This document shows, in pieces, positions 17,937 to 26,376 of a stretch of DNA of 64,000 nt. The stretch spans positions 62,001-126,000 of the forward strand of contig NZ_BAFM01000002.1 in assembly GCF_000334895.1 (NCBI RefSeq), given 5' to 3'. Made by a program: the position numbers and the translations under genes. Every line of letters begins with the position of its first letter. Position 1 is the stretch's first letter. Source of the stretch: Halococcus agarilyticus. GTDB lineage: Archaea; Halobacteriota; Halobacteria; Halobacteriales; Halococcaceae. The notes under the pieces are model-generated. The model did no database searches. It saw nothing but the letters and a program-made list of their open reading frames with translations, and was not told the origin of the DNA.

Positions 17937-18728
17937 ATGAGTCTCGACGTGGCGGACGACGTGGCACTGGTGACGGCATCGAGCAGCGGCCTCGGGCGTG
18001 CGTCGGCCGCGGTGCTCGCCGAGGCGGACGCGAACGTGGTGCTCAACGGCCGGGACGAGGATCGACTCGACGAGGCCGTCACGGAGCTCGACGCGCTCGG
18101 TGAAGGTAACGTGGTCGGCGTCGCCGGCGACCTCACTCGGAAGGAGGACGTCGAGATCCTCGTGACGGCGACCGTCGAGGAGTTCGGCGGGCTCGACCAC
18201 CTCGTGACGAGCGCGGGCGGGCCGCCGAGCGGCCCGTTCGTGGAGACCGACGACGAGGACTGGTATCACGCGTTCGACCTCCTCGTGATGAGCGTGGTTC
18301 GACTGGTCCGCGAGGCCGCCCCCCACCTCCAAGACGGCGACGGCGGCACGATCGTGAACATCACCTCCCGAAGCGTCAAGGAGGCCATCGACTCGCTGGT
18401 GCTCTCGAACTCGGTTCGGATGGGTGTCATCGGACTCGAAAAGACGCTCTCGAAGGAGCTCGCTCCCGACGTGCGGGCGAACGCGGTGTTGCCCGGTCCA
18501 CACGAGACGAGCCGGATCGAGGAGCTCGTCGAACAGTCGGTCGAGCGCGGCGAGTACGACTCCTACGAGGAGGGGCTCGCGGCACGCGCCGAGGGGATCC
18601 CGCTCGAACGCATCGGCGAACCCCGGGAGCTCGGCGAGGTCGTCGCCTTCCTCTGTTCGCCGCGGTCGAGCTATCTGAACGGCGTCGCGATCCCGATCGA
18701 CGGCGGTGCGGGGGCCGCAAACCTCTGA
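17937..18728 (+). CDS. SDR-family protein with altered catalytic motif
   Basis: A 263-residue Rossmann protein of the short-chain dehydrogenase/reductase superfamily. The cofactor loop TASSSGLG (residues 13-20) and the SAGG segment replacing NAG are present, as is the NITS strand. The catalytic YxxxK is not: the aligned helix reads LSNSVRMGVIGLEK, with Ser at the Tyr position and Arg at the Lys position. Several FabG-like paralogues in bacteria and archaea share this LSNS-R pattern; their reaction is unclear. The start is an ATG preceded by a GACTAAGT box about 30 nt upstream. It is divergent from rdfA. Confidence 0.85.
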   Translation: MSLDVADDVALVTASSSGLGRASAAVLAEADANVVLNGRDEDRLDEAVTELDALGEGNVVGVAGDLTRKEDVEILVTATVEEFGGLDHLVTSAGGPPSGPFVETDDEDWYHAFDLLVMSVVRLVREAAPHLQDGDGGTIVNITSRSVKEAIDSLVLSNSVRMGVIGLEKTLSKELAPDVRANAVLPGPHETSRIEELVEQSVERGEYDSYEEGLAARAEGIPLERIGEPRELGEVVAFLCSPRSSYLNGVAIPIDGGAGAANL

Positions 18729-18851
18729 GCGGTCGCCGCTCGGTCGTCCGTCGATCGACGATCCCCCGAACCGAGCGCCCGAACGGCGGCCGGTATCGTG
18801 GCCGGGTCCACAATCTTCAATAGCGATAGCCGCGACACGCTGACGAGGCAC

Positions 18852-19199
18852 ATGAAACACGTTGATTTCGCCGCGGCGGAGACGTACGAGCCCGAGGAGG
18901 GCTGGCGTCGCGTCTCGCTCGCCGGCAGCGACCAGTTCACCTTCGAGTGGTTCGAGAAGCCGCCGGGCCACTCCTCGCCGATGCACGACCACGAGAACGA
19001 GCAGGTCTGCGTCGTGCTGGAGGGTGAGATCACCGTCCACACCGAGGACGATTCCGTGACGCTCGACCGCTTCGACTCGGTCCACCTCGAAGCGTGGGAG
19101 TCCCACCGGGTCGAGAACACCGGCGACGAACGGGCGGTCGCCATCGACGTCTTCGCCCCGGGTCGCGGCTTCGACTTCTGGACCGACCGCGACGGGTAA
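18852..19199 (+). CDS. Cupin-domain protein
   Basis: A 115-residue single-domain beta-barrel. The two cupin motifs are clear: HDHENEQVCVVLEGE (two His and Glu, metal ligands) around residue 42-56, and HRVENTGDE near residue 84 supplying the last His. It likely binds a divalent metal and may be a small isomerase, dioxygenase or sensor; the reaction cannot be read. The ATG at 18852 fits an AATAGCG box about 30 nt upstream. The neighbouring SDR ends 123 nt before. Confidence 0.85.
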   Translation: MKHVDFAAAETYEPEEGWRRVSLAGSDQFTFEWFEKPPGHSSPMHDHENEQVCVVLEGEITVHTEDDSVTLDRFDSVHLEAWESHRVENTGDERAVAIDVFAPGRGFDFWTDRDG

Positions 19200-19854
19200 T
19201 CCCTGTTCCCCGTGCGAGTCGTCGGTTCGGAGCGACGCTTTCGGCTCCCACGAACCGAACGCCGGTGGAAAGAGATCCGTCCGCGATTTGGCTTAGATCA
19301 AACAGCCCGATTTCGCGTGGCGACGAGCGAGATCGAGACCACTACCGAAGAGCACGTTCGATCGTCGGACGATGGTGCACGGACCAGGATTCGAGCGGAT
19401 CGGGGTCAGTCGACAGAAACAGATCCAGTTAGATTTGGATGCTGAGACAAGTACGCCCCGTAAACTGCTTCCGATCGAATACAATCGGATATTCAGGACG
19501 AAAGTGTCGAAATAGAGCCCTTCAGCGACCAAAAGTCGTTTGAGAAACGATATGTGAATCCGATGTCGATGAATCGGATCGGGCCAGGCCCATCAGTAGT
19601 CTAAACTCTTTTGCCGAATTTCGATAAAAGTTATCAGCGAGTCCAGCTCCGCTTTCGTTCGCCGTCCGCCGTGATCACTGACGACGGGAACGAGCAGACG
19701 GATTCCTTCAAGGATGTGAGTTCTCGCTTTTGAGTGTCTTCTACGTGAAGTCCATCGTGCACTCGTCGGCAGTGTGGATCACGGGTCATGCTCTGACGTG
19801 CCGAGTGCCGACGAAACCGCAAGGCACAGTATTCGGGATCGAGTCACTCGGGAT
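19200..19854. other. Gene-free, AT-richer interval
   Basis: About 655 nt between the cupin and the membrane protein at 19855. GC content drops clearly between about 19430 and 19650. The short frames within look random. I found no tRNA, transposase fragment or repeat of the hairpin family. It may be a decayed insertion. Confidence 0.5.
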
Positions 19855-20565
19855 ATGACACTCGGCGTCGCCACGGTCCTTCGCGAGTCGCTCCGGCGGC
19901 TGGCGACCGGCCCAGCGTTGCTCCTCCTCCTCGCGCTCGCCGTGATCCAGACGATCGCCGCACTCCTCGCCGGACCGGTCTATCGCGTCGCGCCCGACGC
20001 GGTACTCTCGGGGACCGGCGACCCGTTCGACCTCGCGCTCGAACCGGTTCCTCTGGTGGGGCTCGCGCTCGTCTGCGTGGTCGCGGGCTACGTCGGCCTC
20101 GTCACGATCCGCGTGTTCGCGACCCGGTGGGGGGTCGTCGAGCGCGAGCACCTGACCCACGGGGTCGCCTCGGGACTCGTGAACTGGCTCGCGGGCGCGC
20201 TCGTCGTGGCCGCGTTCGTCGCGGTCGGGCTCGCTGTCTTGGTAGTGCCGGGCGCGTTCGTCCTCGGCGCACTCCTGCTCGCGCTGCCGTTCGTCGCGGT
20301 CGAGGACGCGAACGCCGTTTCGGCGCTCGCGCGGAGCTGGCGGGCCACCGACGGCCACCGGACGACGCTGCTCGCGCTCGCCGTCGCCGTGCTGCTGATC
20401 GACGCGGTCCTGTTCGTCGTCTCGGTTGCCCTCGCGACCGCGCTCGCGGGCTCGCTCGCGCCCCTCGGGCTGTTCGCCGGGATGTTCGCGGTCGCGATCG
20501 CGTTCGTCTTCCTCTGGATCGCGATGGCACGGACCTACGCGGGCCTCGACGACACCGCAGCCTGA
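19855..20565 (+). CDS. Integral membrane protein, DUF7847-like
   Basis: A 236-residue, strongly hydrophobic protein with about six transmembrane segments rich in Ala, Val, Leu and Gly. The conserved-looking polar stretch FVAVEDANAVSALARSWRATDG lies between helices four and five, a pattern seen in a haloarchaeal family of multi-pass proteins (DUF7847 from memory). An ATG at 19855 lies 24-30 nt after a CAGTATTCG box. The 27-codon upstream extension adds only polar residues. The function is unknown. Confidence 0.75.
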   Translation: MTLGVATVLRESLRRLATGPALLLLLALAVIQTIAALLAGPVYRVAPDAVLSGTGDPFDLALEPVPLVGLALVCVVAGYVGLVTIRVFATRWGVVEREHLTHGVASGLVNWLAGALVVAAFVAVGLAVLVVPGAFVLGALLLALPFVAVEDANAVSALARSWRATDGHRTTLLALAVAVLLIDAVLFVVSVALATALAGSLAPLGLFAGMFAVAIAFVFLWIAMARTYAGLDDTAA

Positions 20566-20645
20566 GGGCACCGCTGCGAACGGGAGCACGGGTCGATGGC
20601 TTCCGCAAGCCCGTCGTTTAGGTCGCTCCCGACCGATGAACCGGT

Positions 20646-21359
20646 ATGCCGTTCGACGCGACCATCACGTCGATCCACCGGATGACCCCGCGGGTGAAGC
20701 AGTTCGTGATCGAGGCCGACGAGGCGTTCGAGTTCGAGCCCGGCCAGCATACAACAGTACGATTCGAGCGCGACGATCCCGACGACGAGGAGGACGAACA
20801 GGTCGTCCGGCCGTACACGGCGACCAACACGCCCGGCAACGAGCGGCTCACGCTCGCGATCAAGCGCTACGACGACGGCACCGCGTCGGTGTACATGCAC
20901 GAGCGCGAGGTCGGCGACGTCGTGACCCTCGGCGACCTCGGCGGCAATCTCACCCTCCGCAACGCCGACGAGGACGTGGCCTTTGTCTCCACGGGGACGG
21001 GCATCACGCCGATGATCGCGATGCTCAAGGAGTACCTCGAGGTCGGCACCGGCGAAGTCGACTTCTTCTACGGCGAGAAAAGCCAGGAGAACGTCATGTA
21101 TCGCGAGACTCTCGACCAGCTCGCGGCCGAACACGACGAACTGTCGGTGATATACTCGCTTTCTGACGAGGAGTGGGCCGGTCCGACCGGCCACGTCCAG
21201 GACCACCTCGACGACCGCCTCGACGGGCTCGACAGGGATTTCTACGTCTGTGGCGTCCCGGGGATGGTCGTCGACACCAAGGAGCGCCTCGCCGACCTCG
21301 GCGTCGACGACGATCGGGTGTTCTCCGAGGGGTGGGAGGACGGCGAGGTCGAGGACTGA
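20646..21359 (+). CDS. FAD/NAD(P)-binding ferredoxin reductase-like oxidoreductase
   Basis: A 237-residue flavoprotein reductase of the FNR superfamily. The N-terminal barrel carries the FAD-binding RPYTATN motif, followed by the GDLGG turn. The C-terminal Rossmann half has STGTGITPM and the final CGVPGM motif, both NAD(P)-binding. It is a stand-alone reductase without a fused iron-sulfur domain, so it probably passes electrons to a separate ferredoxin. The VOC gene starts four bases after its stop codon, which suggests a shared transcript. A CGTCGTTTA box lies about 29 nt before the ATG. Confidence 0.9.
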   Translation: MPFDATITSIHRMTPRVKQFVIEADEAFEFEPGQHTTVRFERDDPDDEEDEQVVRPYTATNTPGNERLTLAIKRYDDGTASVYMHEREVGDVVTLGDLGGNLTLRNADEDVAFVSTGTGITPMIAMLKEYLEVGTGEVDFFYGEKSQENVMYRETLDQLAAEHDELSVIYSLSDEEWAGPTGHVQDHLDDRLDGLDRDFYVCGVPGMVVDTKERLADLGVDDDRVFSEGWEDGEVED

Positions 21360-21362
21360 CCG

Positions 21363-21764
21363 ATGGACGCCACCGCGATCGACCATCTCAACCTGCGCGT
21401 TCCGGCGGACGGTCCCGAGGAAGCGGTCGAGTTCTACGGCGACCGGCTCGGGTTCACCATCGAGGGGATGGACCGGTACGAGGCCGACGAGAAGCCGTTC
21501 TTCGACGTTCGGCTCGCCCCGGCACACGTGCTCCATCTCTGGCCGACCGAGGAGTTCGAACCCCCATCCGGGAACGGGTTCAACCACGTGGCGATCCTGA
21601 TCGACGACGAGGTCGCGACGGTCGAACGTCAGCTCGACGAAGCGGGCGTGACGATCGAGAACCGACACGATTCGCCGCTCGGGGCGACCGGGCGTGCGCC
21701 GGCGGTGTACGTCGAGGACCCCTTCGGCTACCGGATCGAACTGAAGGCAACGATCGAGGAGTAG
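21363..21764 (+). CDS. VOC (glyoxalase/dioxygenase) superfamily protein
   Basis: A 133-residue metalloprotein with two beta-alpha-beta-beta-beta repeats. Ligand positions are visible as DHLNLRV near the start, HVLHLW near residue 56, FNHVAI near residue 75 and the closing RIEL with its Glu near residue 127. It could be a glyoxalase I or an extradiol dioxygenase; the sequence does not decide. It is coupled to the upstream FAD reductase gene. Confidence 0.88.
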   Translation: MDATAIDHLNLRVPADGPEEAVEFYGDRLGFTIEGMDRYEADEKPFFDVRLAPAHVLHLWPTEEFEPPSGNGFNHVAILIDDEVATVERQLDEAGVTIENRHDSPLGATGRAPAVYVEDPFGYRIELKATIEE

Positions 21765-21825
21765 CGAGACCGGCGTCGTCGAATCGGTCGTCGTCGCCCG
21801 GTCGGTCACGATCCGAAACGGTGGT

Positions 21826-22926
21826 TCACAACACCGCGTCGTACACCGCCGCGAGCGCGTCGACCGCGCGCTCGACACCCATCGACTCGCGCCGCGAGAG
21901 GCAGGTCTCGGCGAGCCGGTCACGTTCGGCGAGCGCCCGGTCGAGCGCGGCGCGAAAGCCTGCGACGTCGCCGGGATCGTAGTGATAGCCCGTCGCGTCC
22001 TCGTCGATGGTTTCGACGAGCGCGCCCGCCTCGACGCCCACGACCGGTGTCCCACAGGCCATCGCTTCGAGCGCGACGAGGCCCTGGGTCTCCACCGGGC
22101 TCGGAAAGGCGAAAACGTCGAGCGCGGAGTAGAACGCGGGGAGTTCCTCACGATCGAGAAAGCCGAGGAAGCGAACGTCGGCGTCGCTCCCCGCGACCTG
22201 CTCCTCCAAGGTTTTGCGCGCTGGACCGTCGCCACCGAAGAGCAGGACGGCGTCGGTGCCGTCGATCGCCCGAACGAGGTCCGAGAGTTGTTTTTCGAAG
22301 CCGTGACGGCCGGTGTAGCCGACGAGGGGGCGCTCGCCCCTCCCGGGGAGATCGTGGCGCGCACGGAACGCCGCGGCGTCGGTCGGCGCGAACCGATCGA
22401 CGTCGATCCCGTTGGCGACCGTCGAAACGGGGCCGACACCGCGAGCTTCGAGGTCGGCCTTCGCGGTGTCGCTCGGCGCGATCACGTGGTCGGCGCGGTC
22501 GAGGAACCACCGCTCGTAGGCGTTGCCGGCGCGGGCGACGCCGTTCATCAGCCAGCCCTCCGCGAGATAGCCGGCGTACTCCGCGGCCGGGGTGTGATAC
22601 GAAGCGACCAGCGGCCGGTCGGTCCGGCGGGCGAGTCGGAGCCCCGCGAGCCCCACCCCGAACGGCGAGTGGGCGTGGACGATGTCGATGTCCCGAACCG
22701 CGTCCGGAACGGTGGGTGCGCCGAGTCGGAACCCCTCGTAGAACGGGAACGGGAGGCTTCTGACCGGGTGTTCGCCGGTGTCGGGGTCGTGCGAACTCCC
22801 CGGGTACACCACGTCCATCCGGCCGCCGCGACCGAGCCAGCGTTCGCGCCACGTCCGGATGGTGTACGTGGCGCCGTTCACCGTCGGGAGGTAGGTGTCG
22901 GTGAACGCGGCGACGTCTGGTGGCAT
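21826..22926 (-). CDS. GT4-family glycosyltransferase (possible diacylglycerol glycosyltransferase)
   Basis: A 366-residue GT-B glycosyltransferase. The N-terminal acceptor lobe starts with FTDTYLPTVNGATYTI, typical of lipid glucosyltransferases. The C-terminal donor lobe holds the E-x7-E motif in ETQGLVALEAMACG and the sugar-nucleotide loop YTGRHGFEKQ. It probably works at the inner membrane face on a glycolipid or glycan. A second GT4 gene lies 24 nt upstream on the same strand, so the pair likely builds one glycoconjugate. It starts at ATG 22926. Confidence 0.88.
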   Translation of the reverse strand: MPPDVAAFTDTYLPTVNGATYTIRTWRERWLGRGGRMDVVYPGSSHDPDTGEHPVRSLPFPFYEGFRLGAPTVPDAVRDIDIVHAHSPFGVGLAGLRLARRTDRPLVASYHTPAAEYAGYLAEGWLMNGVARAGNAYERWFLDRADHVIAPSDTAKADLEARGVGPVSTVANGIDVDRFAPTDAAAFRARHDLPGRGERPLVGYTGRHGFEKQLSDLVRAIDGTDAVLLFGGDGPARKTLEEQVAGSDADVRFLGFLDREELPAFYSALDVFAFPSPVETQGLVALEAMACGTPVVGVEAGALVETIDEDATGYHYDPGDVAGFRAALDRALAERDRLAETCLSRRESMGVERAVDALAAVYDAVL

Positions 22927-22950
22927 CGGCGGTGGTTCACGCAGGACGGA

Positions 22951-24003
22951 TTAAGCCGTTGTGACTTCGCGGTAGATCGCCGACAGCTCCGCACCCACCC
23001 GTTTCAGTCCGTGTTCGGCCGCGGTTTCGCGTGCGTTCGCCCCGAGACGCTCGCGGAGTGCGGGGTCGTCGGCGAGTCGATCGAGTGCCGCGCGGAACTC
23101 GCTCGCCGAGGCACACTTCAGGCAGTCCTCGCCGTGGGTGAAGAACTCCTCGAACACCGGAATGTCGCTGATGACGACCGGTTTGCCACAGGCCATCGCC
23201 TCCAGCACGACGAGACCCTGGTTCTCGTCCTTCGTCGGGAAGCAGAACACGTCGCCAGCGCCGAACGCGCCGCGCTTGTCGTCGATCCACCCGGTGAAGG
23301 TGACGTTTTCGGGAGGGTCGCTCGTCCAGCGTTTCACCACCGACGAGCCGTGCGGGCCGGTGTCGTACGCCCCGAACCATGCGAACTCGTGGTCGGTCGC
23401 CTCGGCCAGCCGGCAGAACGTCGTGAGACCCTTGCGCTCGAAGACGCTGCCGACCGCGAACACGACCGTGCCGTCGAGATCGTATCGATCGCGGTACTCG
23501 CCGCGAAGCGACTCGTGGCCCGCGAGCGCATCGCGATCGACGCCGTTGGTGATCGTCCTGATGGGGGCGTCGACGGGGTAGCCTTCGAGCAGTCCCTTCG
23601 TGTACTGGCTCGGACACAGCACGAGATCGGCCAGGGAGTAAAACCACCGGAGGTATCGGCCGAGCGCGGGGGCCACTTGTGAGGAAAACCGGAACGACTC
23701 GCCGAAGTCCTCGGCGGTCATGTGGGCGTGGAGGACGAGCGGAATTTCATACCTGCGAGCGTGGCGGGCGACCGCGAGGCTCCCCGGACCGGGCGCATGA
23801 CAGTGCGCGAGGTCGTACTCGGCGAAAGGACCCTCACCCGACGCGAGCGACCTGGCGGCTGTGGGGAGGTCGCCGCCGCGCCACGGCGACGTCACGACCC
23901 CGATATCGGTGGCGGCGAGCGCCTGGCGCTGCTGGGCGGCGGCGGTGGCCCAGCCGCTGCGTTCGAGCACGCCTTCGAGTTCGAGGTAGTTGAGCGCGCG
24001 CAC
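22951..24003 (-). CDS. GT4-family glycosyltransferase, second of pair
   Basis: A 350-residue GT-B glycosyltransferase. The donor-binding lobe shows GSVFERKGL and the E-x7-E motif in ENQGLVVLEAMACG. The acceptor lobe includes HCHAPGPGSLAVARHARR and LVLHAHMT. The start is read as the GTG at 24003, which follows a GTTATTCGG box by about 25 nt. The frame stays open to 24468 but runs across the divergent rnp4 gene. It is paired with the next glycosyltransferase gene downstream. Confidence 0.85.
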   Translation of the reverse strand: MRALNYLELEGVLERSGWATAAAQQRQALAATDIGVVTSPWRGGDLPTAARSLASGEGPFAEYDLAHCHAPGPGSLAVARHARRYEIPLVLHAHMTAEDFGESFRFSSQVAPALGRYLRWFYSLADLVLCPSQYTKGLLEGYPVDAPIRTITNGVDRDALAGHESLRGEYRDRYDLDGTVVFAVGSVFERKGLTTFCRLAEATDHEFAWFGAYDTGPHGSSVVKRWTSDPPENVTFTGWIDDKRGAFGAGDVFCFPTKDENQGLVVLEAMACGKPVVISDIPVFEEFFTHGEDCLKCASASEFRAALDRLADDPALRERLGANARETAAEHGLKRVGAELSAIYREVTTA

Positions 24004-24023
24004 ATCCGATCCGCGACGGCGGG

Positions 24024-24032
24024 CCGAATAAC
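24024..24032 (-). promoter_or_regulatory. TATA-like box of the glycosyltransferase pair
   Basis: GTTATTCGG on the minus strand, about 25 nt before the GTG start at 24003. It lies in the 105-nt divergent region shared with rnp4. Confidence 0.5.
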
Positions 24033-24108
24033 TCCACCGGAACGCGAAGGCAAGACCGATGTACGCCGGCGGTGAACCACCGTCGAACGGCTCCGGCCGA
24101 CCGCAACG

Positions 24109-24384
24109 ATGACCCTCGCCGACGAACGCATCGAACGCCTCCACGCGCTCGCCGCCGACGCCGCGAGCGCGGGCCACGACGATCGCGCGAAGGAGTACGT
24201 CCGGATCGCGCGCCGGGTCGCCGAACGGAACCGCCGGTCGCTGCCGCGTCGGTTCAAACGCTTCTCGTGTGACGTCTGCGACGCCTACCTCCGACCGGGC
24301 CGGAACTGTCGGGTTCGGACCCGGGACGGCCACGTTGTCATCACGTGTGAGTGCGGTTCGCAGGCGCGCTACCCGTATAGGTAG
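24109..24384 (+). CDS. rnp4: Ribonuclease P protein component 4 (Rpp21/Rpr2 family)
   Basis: A 91-residue RNA-binding subunit of archaeal RNase P, which trims the 5' leader of pre-tRNAs. The N-terminal half is two helices rich in Arg (residues 1-50). The zinc ribbon uses Cys54, Cys57, Cys80 and Cys82; an extra Cys67 lies between. It heads a likely operon with the YhbY-type RNA-binding protein (31 nt downstream) and an MscS channel. Confidence 0.94.
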   Translation: MTLADERIERLHALAADAASAGHDDRAKEYVRIARRVAERNRRSLPRRFKRFSCDVCDAYLRPGRNCRVRTRDGHVVITCECGSQARYPYR

Positions 24385-24415
24385 GCTTACGTCCGACCGG
24401 CGACGACGGCGGAGC

Positions 24416-24667
24416 ATGACAAAGGACGAGCGAACGCTCAGAGAGCGTGCCCACGAGGTCGATGCCACGCTCCGGGTCGGGAAAGGCGGCGTCGACGCGG
24501 TCGCCGGAGAACTCGAAAGTCAGCTCCGCGATCGCGACCTCGTGAAGGTGAAGTTCCTCCGGGCGGCGCGCGGCGGGACGACGACCGACGAGTTGGCCGA
24601 GCGGCTGGCGGAGCAGGCTGCGGCCGACGTGATCGAAACCCGGGGCAACACCGCCACGTACCACTGA
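24416..24667 (+). CDS. YhbY/CRM-domain RNA-binding protein
   Basis: An 83-residue single CRM (CRS1-YhbY) domain protein. The family GxxG loop appears as RVGKGGVDA, and the strand LVKVKFL follows. Such proteins associate with ribosomal precursors, and its place after rnp4 fits RNA maturation. Its stop codon TGA (24665-24667) overlaps the ATG of the mscS-like gene by one base, so translation is probably coupled. Confidence 0.88.
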   Translation: MTKDERTLRERAHEVDATLRVGKGGVDAVAGELESQLRDRDLVKVKFLRAARGGTTTDELAERLAEQAAADVIETRGNTATYH

Positions 24668-25650
24668 TGGAGACCGGTATACTGTCGGGGTTGGTGTTGC
24701 AGCTTGGACAATCGACGGGCAACGGGACCGACGGGAACGAGACCGGGAACGTCACCGTCGAGGGGATCGGGCCGGTCGGCCGGACGCTGCGTGAGTTCGG
24801 CGTCCCGTATCCGAAACTCCTCGGCGCGGCGATCTCGTTCGTGGTCGCGCTGATCGTGGCCTACGCGCTCGGCCGGGCGATCGTCGTCCCGCTGTTCGGC
24901 CGGGCGCTCGACCGTCGTGGTCTCGATGCCCACGAGAAAAAGCCGATTCAGCGGCTTCTGAAGGTCCTGCTCTTTTTCGTCGCACTCGCGGTCGCGTTCA
25001 AGGCCGCCCGTCTCAGTGGGTTTTTCACCTCGATCGCAGCGATCGCCGCGGCCGCGACGCTCGCGATCGGGCTCGCGCTCCAAGACACCCTCTCGAACTT
25101 CGTCGCGGGCGCGTTCATCTACGCCGACCGGCCGTTCCGGATCGGCGACTGGATCGAGTGGCCGGGCGGGAGCGGGACCTACGCCGGCGTGGTCGAGGAC
25201 ATCACGTTCCGGGTCACCCGCGTGCGCACCTTCGACAACGAACTCCTCACGGTGCCGAACGCCGTGCTGACCGGGGGTGTCATCAAGAACCCGGTGGCGA
25301 ACGACGAGCTTCGGATCACGTTCACCTTCGGGATCGGCTACGAGGACGACATCGAGCAGGCGACCGACATCATCCTCGACGAGGCCAAGAAACATCCCGA
25401 CATCCTCGACGACCCGGTCCCCACGGTTCGGATGAGCGACGCCGCGCTCGCGGACTCCTACGTGGGCCTGGTCTCGCGCTTCTGGATCGCGAACCCCAAC
25501 CGGGCCGACTTCCTCCAGATACGGGGCGAATACGTGAAAAACGTCAAGCAGCGCTTCGACGAGGCCGGCATCGACATCCCCTACCCGCAGGTCGACCTCT
25601 CGGGCGGTGTCGCCGTCGAGAGCCAGTCACGGATCGAACAGCTCGAGTGA
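24667..25650 (+). CDS. MscS-family mechanosensitive channel
   Basis: A 327-residue membrane channel that opens under tension to release solutes on osmotic downshift. There are three N-terminal helices (about 43-66, 92-112 and 118-142). The last is the Gly/Ala-rich pore helix ending in ALQDTLSNFVAGAFI, followed by the beta domain (GDWIEW, VPNAVL) and an alpha/beta cytoplasmic cage. The first 40 residues are Asn/Gly/Thr-rich and probably lie outside the cell. It is translationally coupled to the YhbY gene, although their functions look unrelated. Confidence 0.93.
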   Translation: METGILSGLVLQLGQSTGNGTDGNETGNVTVEGIGPVGRTLREFGVPYPKLLGAAISFVVALIVAYALGRAIVVPLFGRALDRRGLDAHEKKPIQRLLKVLLFFVALAVAFKAARLSGFFTSIAAIAAAATLAIGLALQDTLSNFVAGAFIYADRPFRIGDWIEWPGGSGTYAGVVEDITFRVTRVRTFDNELLTVPNAVLTGGVIKNPVANDELRITFTFGIGYEDDIEQATDIILDEAKKHPDILDDPVPTVRMSDAALADSYVGLVSRFWIANPNRADFLQIRGEYVKNVKQRFDEAGIDIPYPQVDLSGGVAVESQSRIEQLE

Positions 25651-25671
25651 TCGGTCGCGTCGGCCGTCCCG

Positions 25672-25947
25672 TCAATCGTCGCAGACCACCGGTTCGGCGC
25701 TGGCTTCCGGTTCGGCCTCGGGCGTGATCTCGTAGAGGTTCTGTCGCGCGTCGGCGAAGTAGACGTCCTCGTCGACCGCCTCGATCCCCTCCAGGCGTTC
25801 GAGGGCGTACCGGACGGTGCGGGCGGAGAGCATCGACTCCTCGACGATCCCCTTCTGGGTCAGCGCGCCGTTGTACTCGAGCACCTTGTAGACCAGTTTC
25901 GCGCTCGGCGGGAGGTCGACGAGCCCCTCCGTGTCGGTTTCGCTCAT
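25672..25947 (-). CDS. MarR-like helix-turn-helix regulator
   Basis: A 91-residue winged-helix protein. The DNA-binding part (residues 10-75) reads LPPSAKLVYKVLEYNG, then LTQKGIVEESMLSARTVRYALERL with the recognition helix at SARTVRYA, and a wing DVYFADARQNLYEI. The C-terminal acidic tail is short. It is convergent with the MscS gene (22 nt between stops). Its targets are unknown. The ATG at 25947 is leaderless behind a clear TATA box. Confidence 0.8.
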   Translation of the reverse strand: MSETDTEGLVDLPPSAKLVYKVLEYNGALTQKGIVEESMLSARTVRYALERLEGIEAVDEDVYFADARQNLYEITPEAEPEASAEPVVCDD

Positions 25948-25971
25948 TGGCGAAACGCACGAACGCGACGT

Positions 25972-25979
25972 GCATAAAG
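25972..25979 (-). promoter_or_regulatory. TATA-like box of the MarR-like gene
   Basis: CTTTATGC on the minus strand, centred 28 nt before the ATG at 25947. Confidence 0.6.
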
Positions 25980-26042
25980 GTGCGGTCCGGGCGGGACCGA
26001 ACCCGGACTCACGGACGGGTTCGGGGCCCGACGAGAGCGAAC

Positions 26043-26051
26043 GGCTTTTGA
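26043..26051 (+). promoter_or_regulatory. TATA-like box of the EMC6-like/RLI operon
   Basis: GGCTTTTGA centred 27 nt before the ATG at 26074. Confidence 0.5.
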
Positions 26052-26073
26052 GCGCGGGTCGCCGAGTCGGTGT

Positions 26074-26376
26074 ATGTCGACCGAGACCGTAGACGAGCGG
26101 GCCGGTCACCGCCGGAGTCTGACGGTCGTCTCCCTCACGACGCTTTCCGGTATCGCGGCCGCGCTCGTCTCGACGATGCTTGCGAGCGGCGCGACGGACA
26201 CCATCGGACTCTACCCGCTCGCCGGTGCGATCATCATTCAGCTGCCGGTGCTCCGGCTGCTCGGCGTCGACGTCGAGGACTTCGGCATCAAGGACAACCT
26301 CTACGTCGCGTTCATGACGTTCGCGCTCTGGTTCGTGACCTGGACGATCCTCCTCACCACCGAGGCCACGCTGTAA
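26074..26376 (+). CDS. EMC6-like small membrane protein
   Basis: A 100-residue protein with three predicted transmembrane helices (about 19-38, 43-62 and 76-95) and a short cytosolic N-terminus. The layout resembles archaeal EMC6 homologues, small partners in membrane-protein insertion; this is a family-level guess. Its stop codon TAA (26374-26376) overlaps the ATG of the RLI gene by one base, indicating coupled translation with a ribosome-recycling factor. Confidence 0.65.
   Translation: MSTETVDERAGHRRSLTVVSLTTLSGIAAALVSTMLASGATDTIGLYPLAGAIIIQLPVLRLLGVDVEDFGIKDNLYVAFMTFALWFVTWTILLTTEATL

Noticed and set aside
19293-19532. Possible small genes in the AT-richer gap
   Set aside because: Short frames on both strands have non-halophilic composition, no promoter at the right spacing and no recognisable domain.
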